This document shows, one piece after another, positions 1-11,200 of a DNA stretch of 20,186 nucleotides. Position 1 is the first letter of the stretch, and every line of letters starts with the position of its first letter. Origin of the DNA: Pelargonium cotyledonis (taxonomy: Eukaryota > Streptophyta > Magnoliopsida > Geraniales > Geraniaceae); the NCBI GenBank assembly GCA_036897625.1, contig JAYMTA010001392.1, positions 1-20,186 on the forward strand, in the 5' to 3' direction. The notes below the pieces were generated by a model. It worked only from the letters and a program-made list of their open reading frames with translations, did no database searches and was not told where the DNA came from. A program made the position numbers and the translations under genes.

Positions 1-1250
1 ACTCTTCTAAATTGTTCTCAACCTCTAATTGATGGTGTATGTGTGCTTAAGTGAGATTGATCAATTTAGGGACCAAACTAATTTATATGTATAGCTTCAT
101 ATTGCTCTTCCCATCAAAAAGCAATAAAAGAGCAGTTACAGAATGTGAAAGGTGGGAGCTTAAGGGTACAGAAATATGAATCACCTTATGTTTATTATCC
201 CACTCATGAACTTAATTGGGTCCTAATAATTATGACCCATGATATGAGTGAGTATTCTTACAATGTTGTGTGAGTATGAAGAGCGTTTGTGTTCAATTCT
301 CGTTCAACACACCCATGGAGAGATATGAATGTTTTAATTGTGAACAAAACTCGAATGATGATTAGTGTAGGTGTGGTAAAACGGCTTAATAGTGTCAACC
401 GTGAGTGTGCATGCACGCTCAGCAACCCCATAATATAAACCGAAAAAAATAGTCATTTTACTTAAGTTTAATTAGTTAGTGGTGTTGTTAAAAATATTGA
501 AGTGGAATATCAAATTCAAATTGTCGCACAAACATCGTCTACTTAGAAAGAAGAAAAAAAACACTCGCATGACAAGCACCTGATGGATCGTTAGTGCTCC
601 ACTTTCTCCTCTATGAAACGACATGATATGACACATCTCTTATATCACATCGTTATCGATTTCCTTCTAAAATTTGTTCTTGTTGTCACCAATGATTTGA
701 AGTTGGAATTTAATTAGAGATCATTAGTAAAGGAGATTCAAGTGCAATTCTTCTTAATGAAATCTTATATATGCAACATAAGAACACAAGAACATAAATT
801 TGCATGATGACCTTTTGTTCCGCTAGATGTTGATGACATAATTTTGCTAGCTCTACCTTAGAACATCATGTCAGATATAATGGGCTAAATCATTCCAAAA
901 TCTTGTTTTACTCAAAAAATTTGTCAAACAATATTCCTCTTTAGAAGTCATCTCAATGTAATGACCTAAATGCCAATTTGCACGTCCGTTCATCGTTTAG
1001 ACAATTCTTGCACCCAAAGTGCAAGTCTAGGTTATATTTTCCAACTGCAAACTAAATAGCGAGCACGAAGGAAAATAACAAGTATAAATAAAAGGGGAAA
1101 TGTCAAATGGGAATCCAATTTTCGGTCTCATAACACATGAGGTACCAAAATTTTAAAATGTAATTTTAGGGATACCTTAATTATTTACACGGTTGTTAAC
1201 AATTAGATTTAACGGAAAAATTCAATTTTTTTTGTTTTTAAAAGCTAACG

Positions 1251-1367
1251 TATGGAATACAAAAATGGCTTAATACTTTTGCAAAGCAGACATAAACAAC
1301 TATAGACCTGTTAACTTTGCAAAGCAGACATAAACAAAAAGGGCAAGCATCCCTATGGAATACAAAA
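1251..1367. repeat. Nested short direct repeats
   Basis: Two repeat pairs are interleaved. A 14-bp unit (TATGGAATACAAAA) occurs at 1251-1264 and 1354-1367, 103 bp apart. Between them a 22-bp unit, beginning TTTGCAAAGCAGACA, occurs exactly twice at 1278-1299 and 1316-1337, a 38-bp period. The outer pair could be a duplication flanking an insertion, or the whole block could come from slipped replication. Neither explanation is established. Confidence 0.7.
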
Positions 1368-1482
1368 TCATAAAAGGTATAGAAATTGTTTAGGAATGTA
1401 TGTAGTTGTCGAAGAGCTATGGGGAAATAGATAGTTTAAGATTCTTCTTGCTAGTTTGATTTCAGATAAATGATTTGATAAA

Positions 1483-1637
1483 TGATGATTTTTTTTATAA
1501 ATATTTTTGAATTTTGCAGAAACCATCGACCAGAATATTCGAACTGTAAAGTTTTCGGCGCCGGAATCTTCATACTTTTGAAGATTCTGGTCGCCGATTT
1601 ATGCAAAATCCAAAAATATTTTTTTAAAAAATCATCA
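1483..1637. repeat. 155-bp foldback (imperfect inverted repeat, no spacer)
   Basis: Two arms of about 77 nt face each other across the self-complementary hexamer GGCGCC at 1557-1562. The outer ends pair as TGATGAT (1483-1489) with ATCATCA (1631-1637). Inner blocks also pair, for example CGACCAGAATATTC (1527-1540) against its near-complement around 1579-1592. By eye, identity is about 85% in the outer 40 nt after the T/A-rich end and lower near the centre. Short open frames on both strands here are by-products of the symmetry. It could be a MITE or foldback remnant or a hairpin RNA locus. No target-site duplication is clear. Confidence 0.75.
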
Positions 1638-2445
1638 GATCTCAATCATAATATGATTCTCCTTCTTATTCATCCTCAACTCTGCCAACAATAACACAAT
1701 GCCAGCAGCAGAGACGCGACTCAGATCTCAGACGAATCTCTTTTGGCTAGTGGAAGCTTGCATTTTCTGGTTCAATATGCTTGGCTTTAGCTTATAACTT
1801 TGTCACATAAACCTTAGATTCAACAAATGTGGGTTTCAATTACATATTTTATTTGAGCAAAATTCAAATCTGTGATTTTTTCTTCTTCATTAGATTAATG
1901 GTTTGTGATTTTGTTCATAGCAAATATGAACTCTATTTTATCCTTGGAGCCCCTTTTGTTTATTGCAATTTTAAGACATGTTCAGAGGGCTGTGATTTCA
2001 ACTCAAATATGAAATTATAAATCATAGAACAACACAATCGATTCACAGAAACACTCCATTTGGAACAATGACTCACAATTTCACAAACACACACAGATTA
2101 CCACACAATAGCACACACCCTCTCCGATGTATTCTCAGGCACATAGAGCAAAAGCCAAGAGGCCAATTTCATTCACAATCAAAATAATCATTACAGAAAT
2201 TGAGCAGCTTATATAGCTCCTCTCTTCGGTGAAGAAGACGATGACTCAGCACAACAACTTCTCTCAAGTTGGGGATCTTGCAATACAAACAAGAAAATAA
2301 AACATCAGCGTATAAGCTAAGAAGCAAAAGAATGAAATAAACACGACGACAATGTTTAGACTCATGCAATTAAAGTGAAACGGCAGCGTCTTGTTCTTCC
2401 TTTCCAAGCTACTTTCTTAGGCATAGCACAGAGATAAGAAAGTTT

Positions 2446-2529
2446 CAATCCAAGCATTGTATAGCTTATAATTTTATTCATCTCAAACAATCCAAGCATT
2501 GTTTAGTTTGTAATTTTGTTCATCTCAAA
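2446..2529. repeat. Tandem duplication, two 42-bp units
   Basis: Copies at 2446-2487 and 2488-2529 both begin CAATCCAAGCATTGT and end with a CATCTCAAA-type block. They differ at a handful of positions. This looks like a local slippage or unequal-exchange product in non-coding DNA. Confidence 0.8.
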
Positions 2530-3140
2530 CCAACAATATAATTGAAATTTTGGAGAAGACGACGAATAATGTCATTATGAGGGTAAAATAGTAATTTAGG
2601 AATCTCACGTGTTTTGGGACTGCAAAATAAGGCCCATGTGTCATTTTTTCTAAATGAAATGTATAAAGAAATGTTTATTTCACAAAAAAGATGTTTACAT
2701 AATGCAGACGATGCCACTCACATATTTATATTAATCTCCTAACAGAATGGATGGCTAAGATTAAAAGTACATAAGAAATATCAACGTGTATGATCTCTTA
2801 TCTAGAGTATTCTAACATCTAGAGAGAATAATGCATAATCTAAAAATATCCTAAAGCTATTAGAAATGATAAGTGTCCATGTTTCTAGAACTTTTCATGT
2901 GAATTTAGACTTGTTAGACTTACATGAGTTGAGTATTATATTTAAACTTAATATTTCATGCTATCCATATGCACGTGACATTCAAATGTACAAATCATGC
3001 GAATTTCCGAGCTGTTAGAATTTTTTTAGATTCTTGCATACGTGCAAGTGTTATTTTTTATTGCCGAACAATCCCTTCAAGTACAAAAATTTAGGAATTT
3101 ATGGAACAAACTACATATGAGTTGGGCATTTGAATATTTG

Positions 3141-3399
3141 ATACTGCATTACACTCCAAACGATGTCGTATCGAGGAATTAAGCCTCTGCAGTTGCTTCG
3201 ATATGCTCATGCAAACTGCTAAGAAACGTCTCCATCAATCTGGAGAAAACTCACGGCTGATGCGGAATCATTCCCTATCAACATTTCAATATCTCTATAG
3301 CTTCAACTTCAACAAGGGTTTTTGTAGGGTTTTTTCACAATTCTCTACATAAACAGTCCCTGATTTGCGAGTCTTAGGCTCAACAACAGTTAATTGCAA
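3141..3399 (+). promoter_or_regulatory. RNR2A leader and proximal promoter, with uORF and telo-box
   Basis: This is the sequence just upstream of the RNR2A start codon. A telo-box-like motif (TAGGGTTT, the reverse of AAACCCTA) lies at 3325-3332, about 70 nt before the ATG, with a related AGGGTT at 3315-3320. Telo-boxes are common in promoters and leaders of plant genes active in dividing cells, which fits an S-phase enzyme. An upstream reading frame opens at 3203 and closes with TAA at 3350-3352 (49 codons). No E2F consensus (TTTSSCGC) was found close by. A TATA-like run sits at about 2935-2945. The transcription start is not determinable here. Confidence 0.45.
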
Positions 3400-6300
3400 A
3401 TGGGTTCTCTCCAAAATGAAAAGATTGAGGAGCCCATATTGATGGAGCAAACCCAGAGGTTTTGTATGTTTCCCATCAGATACAAGAAAATTTGGGAGAT
3501 GTACAAGAAGGCTGAGGCTAGTTTTTGGACTGGTAACTATTTTTTTTTCCTTCTCTCAATTGGGTAATCACTGTTTTCTTCAATTTCTCTCATTTCTGCT
3601 TAATTTTGATGTCATTTTTATTTGAAACAAGACGCATACTCATGTTATTTGTTACTCTGTTTTGAAGATACCGTTTTTATTTCTGCAAAAATTATGGATG
3701 ATTGATTTGGTTACTTCTTAATTTTCATTCATGTGCCCCTCATGACTTTGTTGTTAGAATCTCAAGTTATTGTAACTAATTTATGGGGATGTTGTTGATA
3801 AAGGAAAGTGGATACTCATTTAGGACAAAAAGTATTAGAGAAAGTGGATACTTATTTGGGACAGAGGTTTTTAGAGGAAGTGCACACTCAATTTGAGGTG
3901 AAGGAAGTTTTTTCCATTAGGAAAAAAAACATATAAGCATTACTGTTGGACCTCATTCAGGTTTGGGAAATGTTATCATATCGGCTATATGTTTTTTTTA
4001 TCAGCAAAAAGTACTCGTATATTAGTTTCGAAGATAGAAACAAAAGTACATACGAGTGAAAAAACTGGGAAAGCAAATGAATTTTTTTACACGAAGTCCA
4101 TAGTAGAAAATAAAGCCAAAACAGGATTGTTGGACCAAAGCCAACTGTGCCTGGGATTCGGCATTTATTAGGACCATGAATGTTGCTGCAAGGCCAAGTT
4201 TTGACTGGTGTGGTAGAACAGGTTATTCAAATCAAATCATGTTTGCAGTTTCTGCTAAAAACGGTGATGTGTTAATGCGTGTGTTAGAGTTGTTATATAG
4301 GGAAATTAAACTGGTGGTATATGGTAGAGATGGATGCTATGGCGGAAGATGTGGTTTTGATAGTGTTTTTGTGCAAGACAATATTGTAGATAACAGTAGC
4401 AGCATATCACCCGAAATGGTTTTCTTTTGGTGTTTTAGTGGGAATGCTGATATGATAGCAGGTTGATATTGCATTGGTGATTTTGATGATATGGGGTTAA
4501 AAGGTTTTAAATATTTTAATTGATATTGCTTATATGAGACCTCATTTTATAGTACTTGTCCTGGGAATCCCTTGTACCTACCTTGAGTATTTCAATAGTA
4601 GAGAATTGGGGCCTCTCACTCTAGGGAATTTCTCGAAGATAGTGGCAGTTCATGTTAGGGGAATACTAATTATGCATGTTTTAAGATTTTATTACTTTTC
4701 TCGTTATACAAATAACTAGCTCTTTAATGTATATTTGCCTTTCACTCATTGGCTTCTGTTTCTCCTATATTATGCTCTGATAGTTTGTAAATGGGCTTGC
4801 AGCTGAGGAGGTTGATCTATCTCAAGATATGAAGCATTGGGAGACCCTGACTGATTCAGAAAAACATTTCATAAGCCATGTACTTGCTTTTTTTGCTGCA
4901 TCTGATGGCATCGTATTAGAGAACTTGGCTGCAAGATTTCTAAACGATGTTCAGATTCCAGAGGTGAATATCTTGATTTTGCCCTGTTTTTTTTAATGTT
5001 TGTATATATATATACTCTATGTTAACCAACTCAGCCGAAATCATTATTATTCCCATATTTGATCTCAAATAGTATCTTGTCTTAGCCAAGATATTAATGA
5101 ATGAGATGAGACTCAACTAGTACTAAAAACTCTTGGATCTTACAGGGCGCTTTGTGCCCACAAATTCATTGGGGCCGTTGTATGTGATAAGTAAAGCATC
5201 CCCTCATTGGTTTGGTTGATTCCTAGCCATTAATACATTGGCTGAGATTCATTTTTCTCATTTGTAATTGGCTTCTGCTCAACAAAAAGTATTAAAAACA
5301 TTTGGAGCACTTGTGCACTCGTAGAATGTCTGCACATGGTCTTCTTATTCCTTTTTCTTCTTCTTCTCCTTCTAAAGTAGAAGTTGATATGGGTGGGGTA
5401 CTGAAGATAAATATTTATAGTTTTGGCTCAACTTTAGCGTCATGCTTACATCATCTTGTTCACAGTTTGCCATGTTGAATAAGTGTAGTAGCTTGTTATT
5501 GCTTAATAGCCTTAGCAGTATGATATGACCCGGACACTTTCTATTTAATTTTTTGAATTTCAGTCTGAGAAATAATTCATGAACATTCCTTTCTTATTTT
5601 GATCTAATAGTAAGGTTTTTCATTGTATCAGGCCCGGGCCTTCTATGGGTTTCAGATAGCAATGGAGAACATTCATTCTGGTTGGGCTTTATAAGTGAAT
5701 TTGTATTTTGACTACTTTTCTTCAATGAATCATTACAAACTGACGGGGGATATCTTGTGTGGCCATTGACAGAAATATACAGCTTGCTGTTGGAGACGTA
5801 TATCAAGGACTCTGATGAGAAGCATAGATTGTTTAATGCAATTGAAAACATTCCTTGTGTGGGTAGGAAGGCTAAGTGGGCAATGGATTGGATTCAAAGG
5901 TACCACTGCATCTTTTGATATTCATTATATGCTATACCTTTGTCAAAAGGGGCCAACCTATAACGTTAGTACCGGAAGTAGTGCTTGAGCATTTTCTTCT
6001 CCAATGTCGATCCTGGTATCCAACCTTTAGAAGGCTTTTCATCTATCTATGCTCTGCTATTGTTAAATTACCTTAATTGTTATTGAGAGTGTTTATTTGA
6101 TGGGTTTTCTTGAATTGAAAATTAATGTTTGTTATGTATATTGTCGGGCCTCTGAGTGTTGTAGTCAAGCTTCATTCGTATTAAGAATGTTGACACTATT
6201 CAAATATAAGCAGGGGAGTTATTACCTTTAAGTTCTATTAAACTTTACTCCAAACCAAAAGAAGCTTAACCTATTAGGCGGAGACCCCAACTAACATATC

Positions 6301-7486
6301 GAGTAGTCTTGAACTTCAAATTCTCTTCATGCGGGATACTTTCAAAAGTTCTAAGAAAATATTTTTTCGCACGCACAGTTCCACATCGTTTGCAGAGCGA
6401 CTTGTTGCTTTTGCATGCATAGAAGGGATCTTTTTCTCTGGAAGGTAGTTTTCTTGCACAAAATTGCTGATTTATGTTTCTTTGTACAGTTTGAGCTGAT
6501 ACATAACATTCTTGTTTTACATCATGTATGGTGATCTTTTTCTTCTGATTTTCTTGTTTACCTTTGCTAATTGGTCATTACCAGTTTCTGTGCCATTTTC
6601 TGGGTTAAAAAGAGGGGATTGATGCCAGGTTTGACATTCTCAAATGAGCTCATTTCTCGAGATGAGGGTCTGCATTGTGACTTCGCTTGCTTACTATACA
6701 GGTCTCTCTCTCTCTCTCTCCCTCCTGCTATATTTTGCGAAAATAATAGAGATTCATATATAGTCTTACTGGACGGATGTTTCAATTTTCATTTGTTCAT
6801 TAAAGGTGCCTTAAACAACGGTGGCTTATGGATAACATCTAATTATATTAGGCTATTGTGATTACTTAACAGTTTGTTGCATAATCAACTTCATCCGGAG
6901 AGAGTTCACCAAATTGTACTGGAAGCTGTGGAAATTGAGACTGAGTTTGTCTGTGAGGCCCTTCCATGTGCATTGATTGGCATGAATTCAACTCTTATGA
7001 GCCAGTACATTAAGTTTGTTGCTGATCGCCTTTTGGTATACACCTGTTATTTGTTCTTATTCTTGTATTCCAAGAAAACAGGAAATTAATCAAGTTATTA
7101 ATTGTTCGCGTTTCTGTTACTTTGTCCCCGTCTCTATTTACAGGTTTCCTTAGGGTGCGAGAGGAAGTATAACGTGGAAAATCCCTTTGACTGGATGGAG
7201 TTTATTTCTTTGCAGTGAGTATTGATTAGTTGCAATAGCTTCTTCTGGTGTATTATCTTATCTTGAAATTGTCAATCAAGTGCTGATATAATTTGAACAT
7301 CAACAAGCAAATACGTATAATTTATGTTAGTTTCATTGGGCACGAATTGATTCATGCTTTGCATATATCAGAGGAAAGGCGAACTTTTTTGAGCGAAGGG
7401 TAGGTGATTATCAGAAGGCTTCTGTGATGTCGAGTCTCCACAATTCTAGGAAAAACTTTGTCTTCAACCTGGACGAGGACTTCTAG
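3400..7486 (+). CDS. RNR2A: Ribonucleoside-diphosphate reductase small subunit, R2A type
   Basis: Nine exons: 3400-3532, 4803-4963, 5632-5680, 5773-5899, 6379-6444, 6585-6701, 6873-7035, 7144-7214, 7372-7486. Together they make 1002 nt and 333 aa, normal for plant R2. All junctions are GT-AG and in frame. The protein is the class I R2 subunit, which holds the di-iron tyrosyl radical used with R1 to reduce NDPs to dNDPs for DNA synthesis. The iron ligands are all visible: D79 (AASDG), E110 and H113 (MENIH), E172, E206 and H209 (RDEGLH). Radical Y117 is present, and the C-terminal FNLDEDF is the family's R1-binding tail. An MGSL start and LGCERKY near residue 277 fit the R2A class better than TSO2. 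Intron 1 (1270 nt) holds repeat fragments. The start is the first in-frame ATG matching homologues. Confidence 0.95.
3805..3900. repeat. 36-bp repeats resembling Stowaway MITE ends, in RNR2A intron 1
   Basis: AAAGTGGATAC begins at 3805 and again at 3841, and a decayed third copy begins near 3877, giving a 36-bp period. The second unit contains GGATACTTATTTGGGACAGA. Read in reverse this resembles the CTCCCTCCGTCCCA-type terminal motif of Stowaway (Tc1/mariner) MITEs. Only this end-like part is recognisable, with no opposite terminal repeat, so I treat it as a remnant. Confidence 0.4.
4013..4057. repeat. Short inverted repeat in RNR2A intron 1
   Basis: ACTCGTAT at 4013-4020 pairs perfectly with ATACGAGT at 4050-4057, with a further GTTTC/GAAAC pairing inside. 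The role is unknown. It may be the end of a decayed element. Confidence 0.45.
6702..6725 (+). repeat. CT microsatellite abutting the RNR2A intron 6 donor
   Basis: The donor GT of intron 6 is followed directly by an alternating CT run up to about 6725. The donor therefore reads AG|GTCTCT rather than the usual GTAAGT or GTATGT. The repeat is fully intronic. Confidence 0.8.
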
Positions 7487-8248
7487 TCATGCTTAGAGGT
7501 AATATATTGCTGTGCTGAAACTGAGTAGCATCACATCAAATTTTTGTAAATATATATGTATGCATATTTTTTGCCAAGTATCTGTTTTTATTTATTAGTC
7601 AATTAGTGTGATCGTTCTGGTATTATCTATTACTGCCAGTAACACGGGTCACCTTAGGTCACCCAACACAACACGAGTATGTGTATTTAGAATAAGTAAA
7701 TTTGTAATTGTGTTCGTGTTGATGAATTCAACTTGTTTAATAATTGTGTTGTGTTCATATTGGATTTATAAAATATGTGCGCACGATCAATTAAACATGT
7801 CACTATACGTTTGAGATTATATTTGTAATTTTCTCCTCCAATCCATTCAACTTTGAGTTTGAAGCAAGTATTATTGTTTATATGATGTTTGTTAGTAGAA
7901 TTAGTTAAAGAAAAAAGGATATGTTATTGTCATAATATGTTAAATAAATTGGGTTTGTGACATGTCGAACATCTTGGGTCGTGTCATAACAAATGTTTCG
8001 TTTAGTACTGTGCTTAATGATGACATGCAATAAAGGCGTGTTCTAACACAAAACATGTTTATGAACTCACGATTGATGCAAAATAATATTTCCGTTCTCT
8101 TCATTATTCATTCCTATGACCGGGAAATAAAAATCTCTGGTATTTTTCATATCATTTTTTTCCAGGAGGGGTGGAGGGAGATACAAAAGAGAAAATATTC
8201 CTCAATGTCATCATAATTGACACCCCATGACTTTAATATACATGATAT
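7487..8248. other. Convergent 3' flanks of RNR2A and the DUF21 gene
   Basis: 762 bp separate the two stop codons. Plant far-upstream-type poly(A) sequence for RNR2A (TTTTTGTAAATATATATG) lies near 7542-7560. On the minus strand a TTTTGTATC block near 8175-8190 could serve the DUF21 transcript. Neither side shows a close AATAAA. Between about 7615 and 8070 there are scattered CACGGGTCA, ACACAACACGA and GTCGTGTCATAAC motifs, similar to non-autonomous elements common in plant DNA. I could not define ends, and no gene is supported. Confidence 0.5.
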
Positions 8249-11200
8249 TCATTTCTTGTTACCAACCCCAGCATTCCCTTGAAGCCTTGAGCTTGAATCG
8301 TCCCCGACTGATTGCTTCGGGGCTCTACTTTGGCCATCCTGATGAACGAAAACAACAAAGATACAATCATCATAAAAGAAGATCCCTAAAAATGTGCTTC
8401 TATAATGCGTGACCTCATGACTCAGAGACTAAGTAGTAGTTTGGTCGGGTGAGAGGCTCAGTGACTATCTGTATCGTTTATCCTCAAGTAAAAAGAGTCC
8501 TTTCAGAAGAGGCAGCAGAAACAGACCAAACTGGGAGTGTGGAAGGCCACAGGTCGGATATGGGCAGTGGGTGCGAATACATGTTAGCGTCTTCCAAAAC
8601 TTGTCAAAGTATCCAAATTCTTTATTTGTATTATGTACAAAATAAATTTCATACCTACGTGCTCATCATATCTAGTGACCTAAAAATAATATGCACCTTG
8701 TGTGGATTTTTACCATGCCAACATATTAGAAGAACATATAATAGACAATGTAGCAAAGATTAACATTTGATGCTCACTTACTGGTCCCTTCTGAGCAGTT
8801 AACCTACGAATTGATGGAGCCCGTGCCATTGATGAAGCAGCCGCAGCAGCTGCTACACGAATTCTGCAAAAGTTATAGGAAGAAAAATGTATTGGTTCTC
8901 TTCTTAATGTTTGGAAATTGACACATTTACAGGGACCATACTTCAAATATAATTCAAAAATACCTTTTATGCACATCAACATATTCATCTGTTTCATCAA
9001 CAATCTCCTCCTGTATGGCGAAGTAAATAGCTACTTTATAGTCAACCTGCAATTCGGTCTTCAATTGAAGGAAACTGGGAAATGAAAGGACTTCAACTTA
9101 CCTGCAGAAGTTCTTCAAACACATCTTCAAGAGTAATGATGCCAATAACATCGCCGTCTTCAATATCTTCTGACGAATGAGACAATCCATTTGTTGAGGT
9201 TTGCTTGTTTATAATTGTTGGCCGTGGGGGCTTCTCAAAGTCAACAACAACATTTTCTGACTTCCCATTCTGCTTGGATAGTAAAGGTGTAGTGAGTGTG
9301 GAATCCCTATCGGCCACTTCGTTCTCTTCAGAATTTTCTCCGTCAATAGTTGGTAGTAGATTCTTGGGTTTTCCTCTAGCCTTCACAACAGCTGCCATAT
9401 GACTGCTACCCTTTTGAAACTCATTTAATATATCATAGAGAGGCATATCTGCTGGAACCCTGGTCAAATGTTCAGAATTTGAACATTTTATACTCTGTAC
9501 AAGTTCTTAAAATGACTTCAATTATCAGCTTAAAGAAAGATGAATAGGCACACCGTGGAATTCTCCTGATGGAAACGGCACTAACAGGAGTCTCTGTTTC
9601 AGGTCGTACAGTGAGAAGACTTTTAACCTATTTGTGAGCAGGAGTGAAAAATGGAACGAGAAAGACAAATGAGATAACCAATAACAACATTTAAAACAGG
9701 AATGCAGATAAAGCAACACAATACTTTTCTCTTTTTTGGCCGAAACTTAGTTAATGGTACTTGGTCCAAGCTTTAAAATTTGCACTTACCAGTAGGAGTC
9801 CAATAATATTTTTTGGATTCCCAGAATAGACAGGAACCCGGCTATGGCCCCGAGCAAGAACTTTTCCCATTGCTTCCCTGAGTTACAAATTTGATAAAAA
9901 TAAGTATTGTTAATGAAGAAACTACTTACAAATGGATCACTAAACTATAAGGAACAGTTCTACAAAAGTATACAAGTGATGGTAAGCATCTTATGTGTGC
10001 ATGTTGGAGTGAGTATAACTAAGTCAGCATAATCGTGCTCTTTCATTCAATTCAAAATTGAATCCAACCTACTATATAACTTAGCATTTTAGGAAAAACA
10101 ACCCATAGAAAATAGGATTCCCTTAAGCTAACAATAGAAAATCCTAAAACAAACCCTAACAAAAAGGAATAAAGCCTAAACTAATCAAATTTCCATACAA
10201 CAACAGTTAAGTCTAAAACAACCTAGAAATCCTAATTAAACCGCTCCACATTATAACTTCACGCCAATTTTTGATATAATTAATAACTAAATATGATTGG
10301 ATGGGGACATGAAAGAAACAAAAATAGTCGCTAGGACAACTTACCAGTCCAATTTTGAATTGACATCTAAGGAAAAAGTTGACTCAATGGGTGTCATGGC
10401 CTCCTCGGCAGTCTGTTTAGAGATAAAAGCATGAGAAACAGACATGAGAATTAAAATTAAGTAAATTTCTATTGAGTTTTATGCTCATTTTGTAGCATTA
10501 TGAGTTATGAACTCAGAATTTAGAAAAAGTGATCTGAAAAAGACTTTTTATCAGTAAACTTCATCCATCATTCTGATGTTCCGAAAGATCAGAAATAAAA
10601 TTAGGCCTGAACTCTGGCAATGAACTCAGAACAAAGAAGAAAAAGGAAAAGGAAAATGTAGATCAAATTTATGAACAAGAAGCCATGCTTATTGTGAAAC
10701 CTTGAATATTTACATTGATGGTTTGAAATTTAAAGAGTATCATATTGTAGGGGAAAAAACATAAAAATAGACGGGGTACTTCAGTGCCAAGTATGTTCAC
10801 TTATTGAAACACTTCACCCCTCAAAACAAACGCATAAAGAGTTGTTAGAATGAAGTAAGTTATGTATAAAAAAAGGAAACCTATTAATAGAATGATAATG
10901 ATTTTGAATAAAAGAAAAGTGGATCTTTAAATCCACTCTATGACAACAAGAATGTGCTGCAGAAGAAAGAGAGAGTAATATAAGAACTTGCTTTGCCCAT
11001 ATTATAGCTGTTCTAATTGCAGTTCATACCTTTTCAGTTAAGTCAAGTGCTCCACTAATAATAGTTGTCTCATCATGAGTTAGTTCACCACCTTTTCCTG
11101 CCTAAATACAATAAGAATTGCATTTCATGTAACAGAGAAGAAGTGCAGAAATAGTTGTGCAAACTTTTGGTACTTCCTATGTTCTTGACACACTTGCATA

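Larger units (their letters stand above)
1..3140. other. Gene-free intergenic DNA with repeat debris
   Basis: No coding gene is supported in this stretch. The open frames are under about 70 codons, match no family I recognise, and lie in AT-rich sequence with frequent stops in all frames. What it does hold is repeat structure: nested direct repeats at 1251-1367, a large foldback at 1483-1637 and a 42-bp tandem duplication at 2446-2529. There is also a small perfect 7-bp stem, 5-nt loop hairpin at 1007-1025. The block around 1085-1225 reads like worn transposon sequence, but I see no clear ends. The right part grades into the RNR2A promoter. Confidence 0.7.

Noticed and set aside
271-310. GTTCAATTC-type word resembling a Pol III B-box
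   Set aside because: It differs from consensus at several positions and has no A-box about 30 nt upstream.
1451-1694. Overlapping 64- and 70-codon frames on both strands
   Set aside because: They exist because the region is an inverted repeat. There is no family similarity, and their composition follows the AT-rich foldback.
4176-4466. 96-codon open frame inside RNR2A intron 1
   Set aside because: It lies wholly in the intron, has no recognisable domain and no splice or start context, and is best explained as chance.
8450-8620. GC-richer block in DUF21 intron 12 considered as the last exon
   Set aside because: No acceptor there gives a family-like tail. The exon at 8338-8249 does (DGQSRAPKQ to GVGNKK) and keeps phase.
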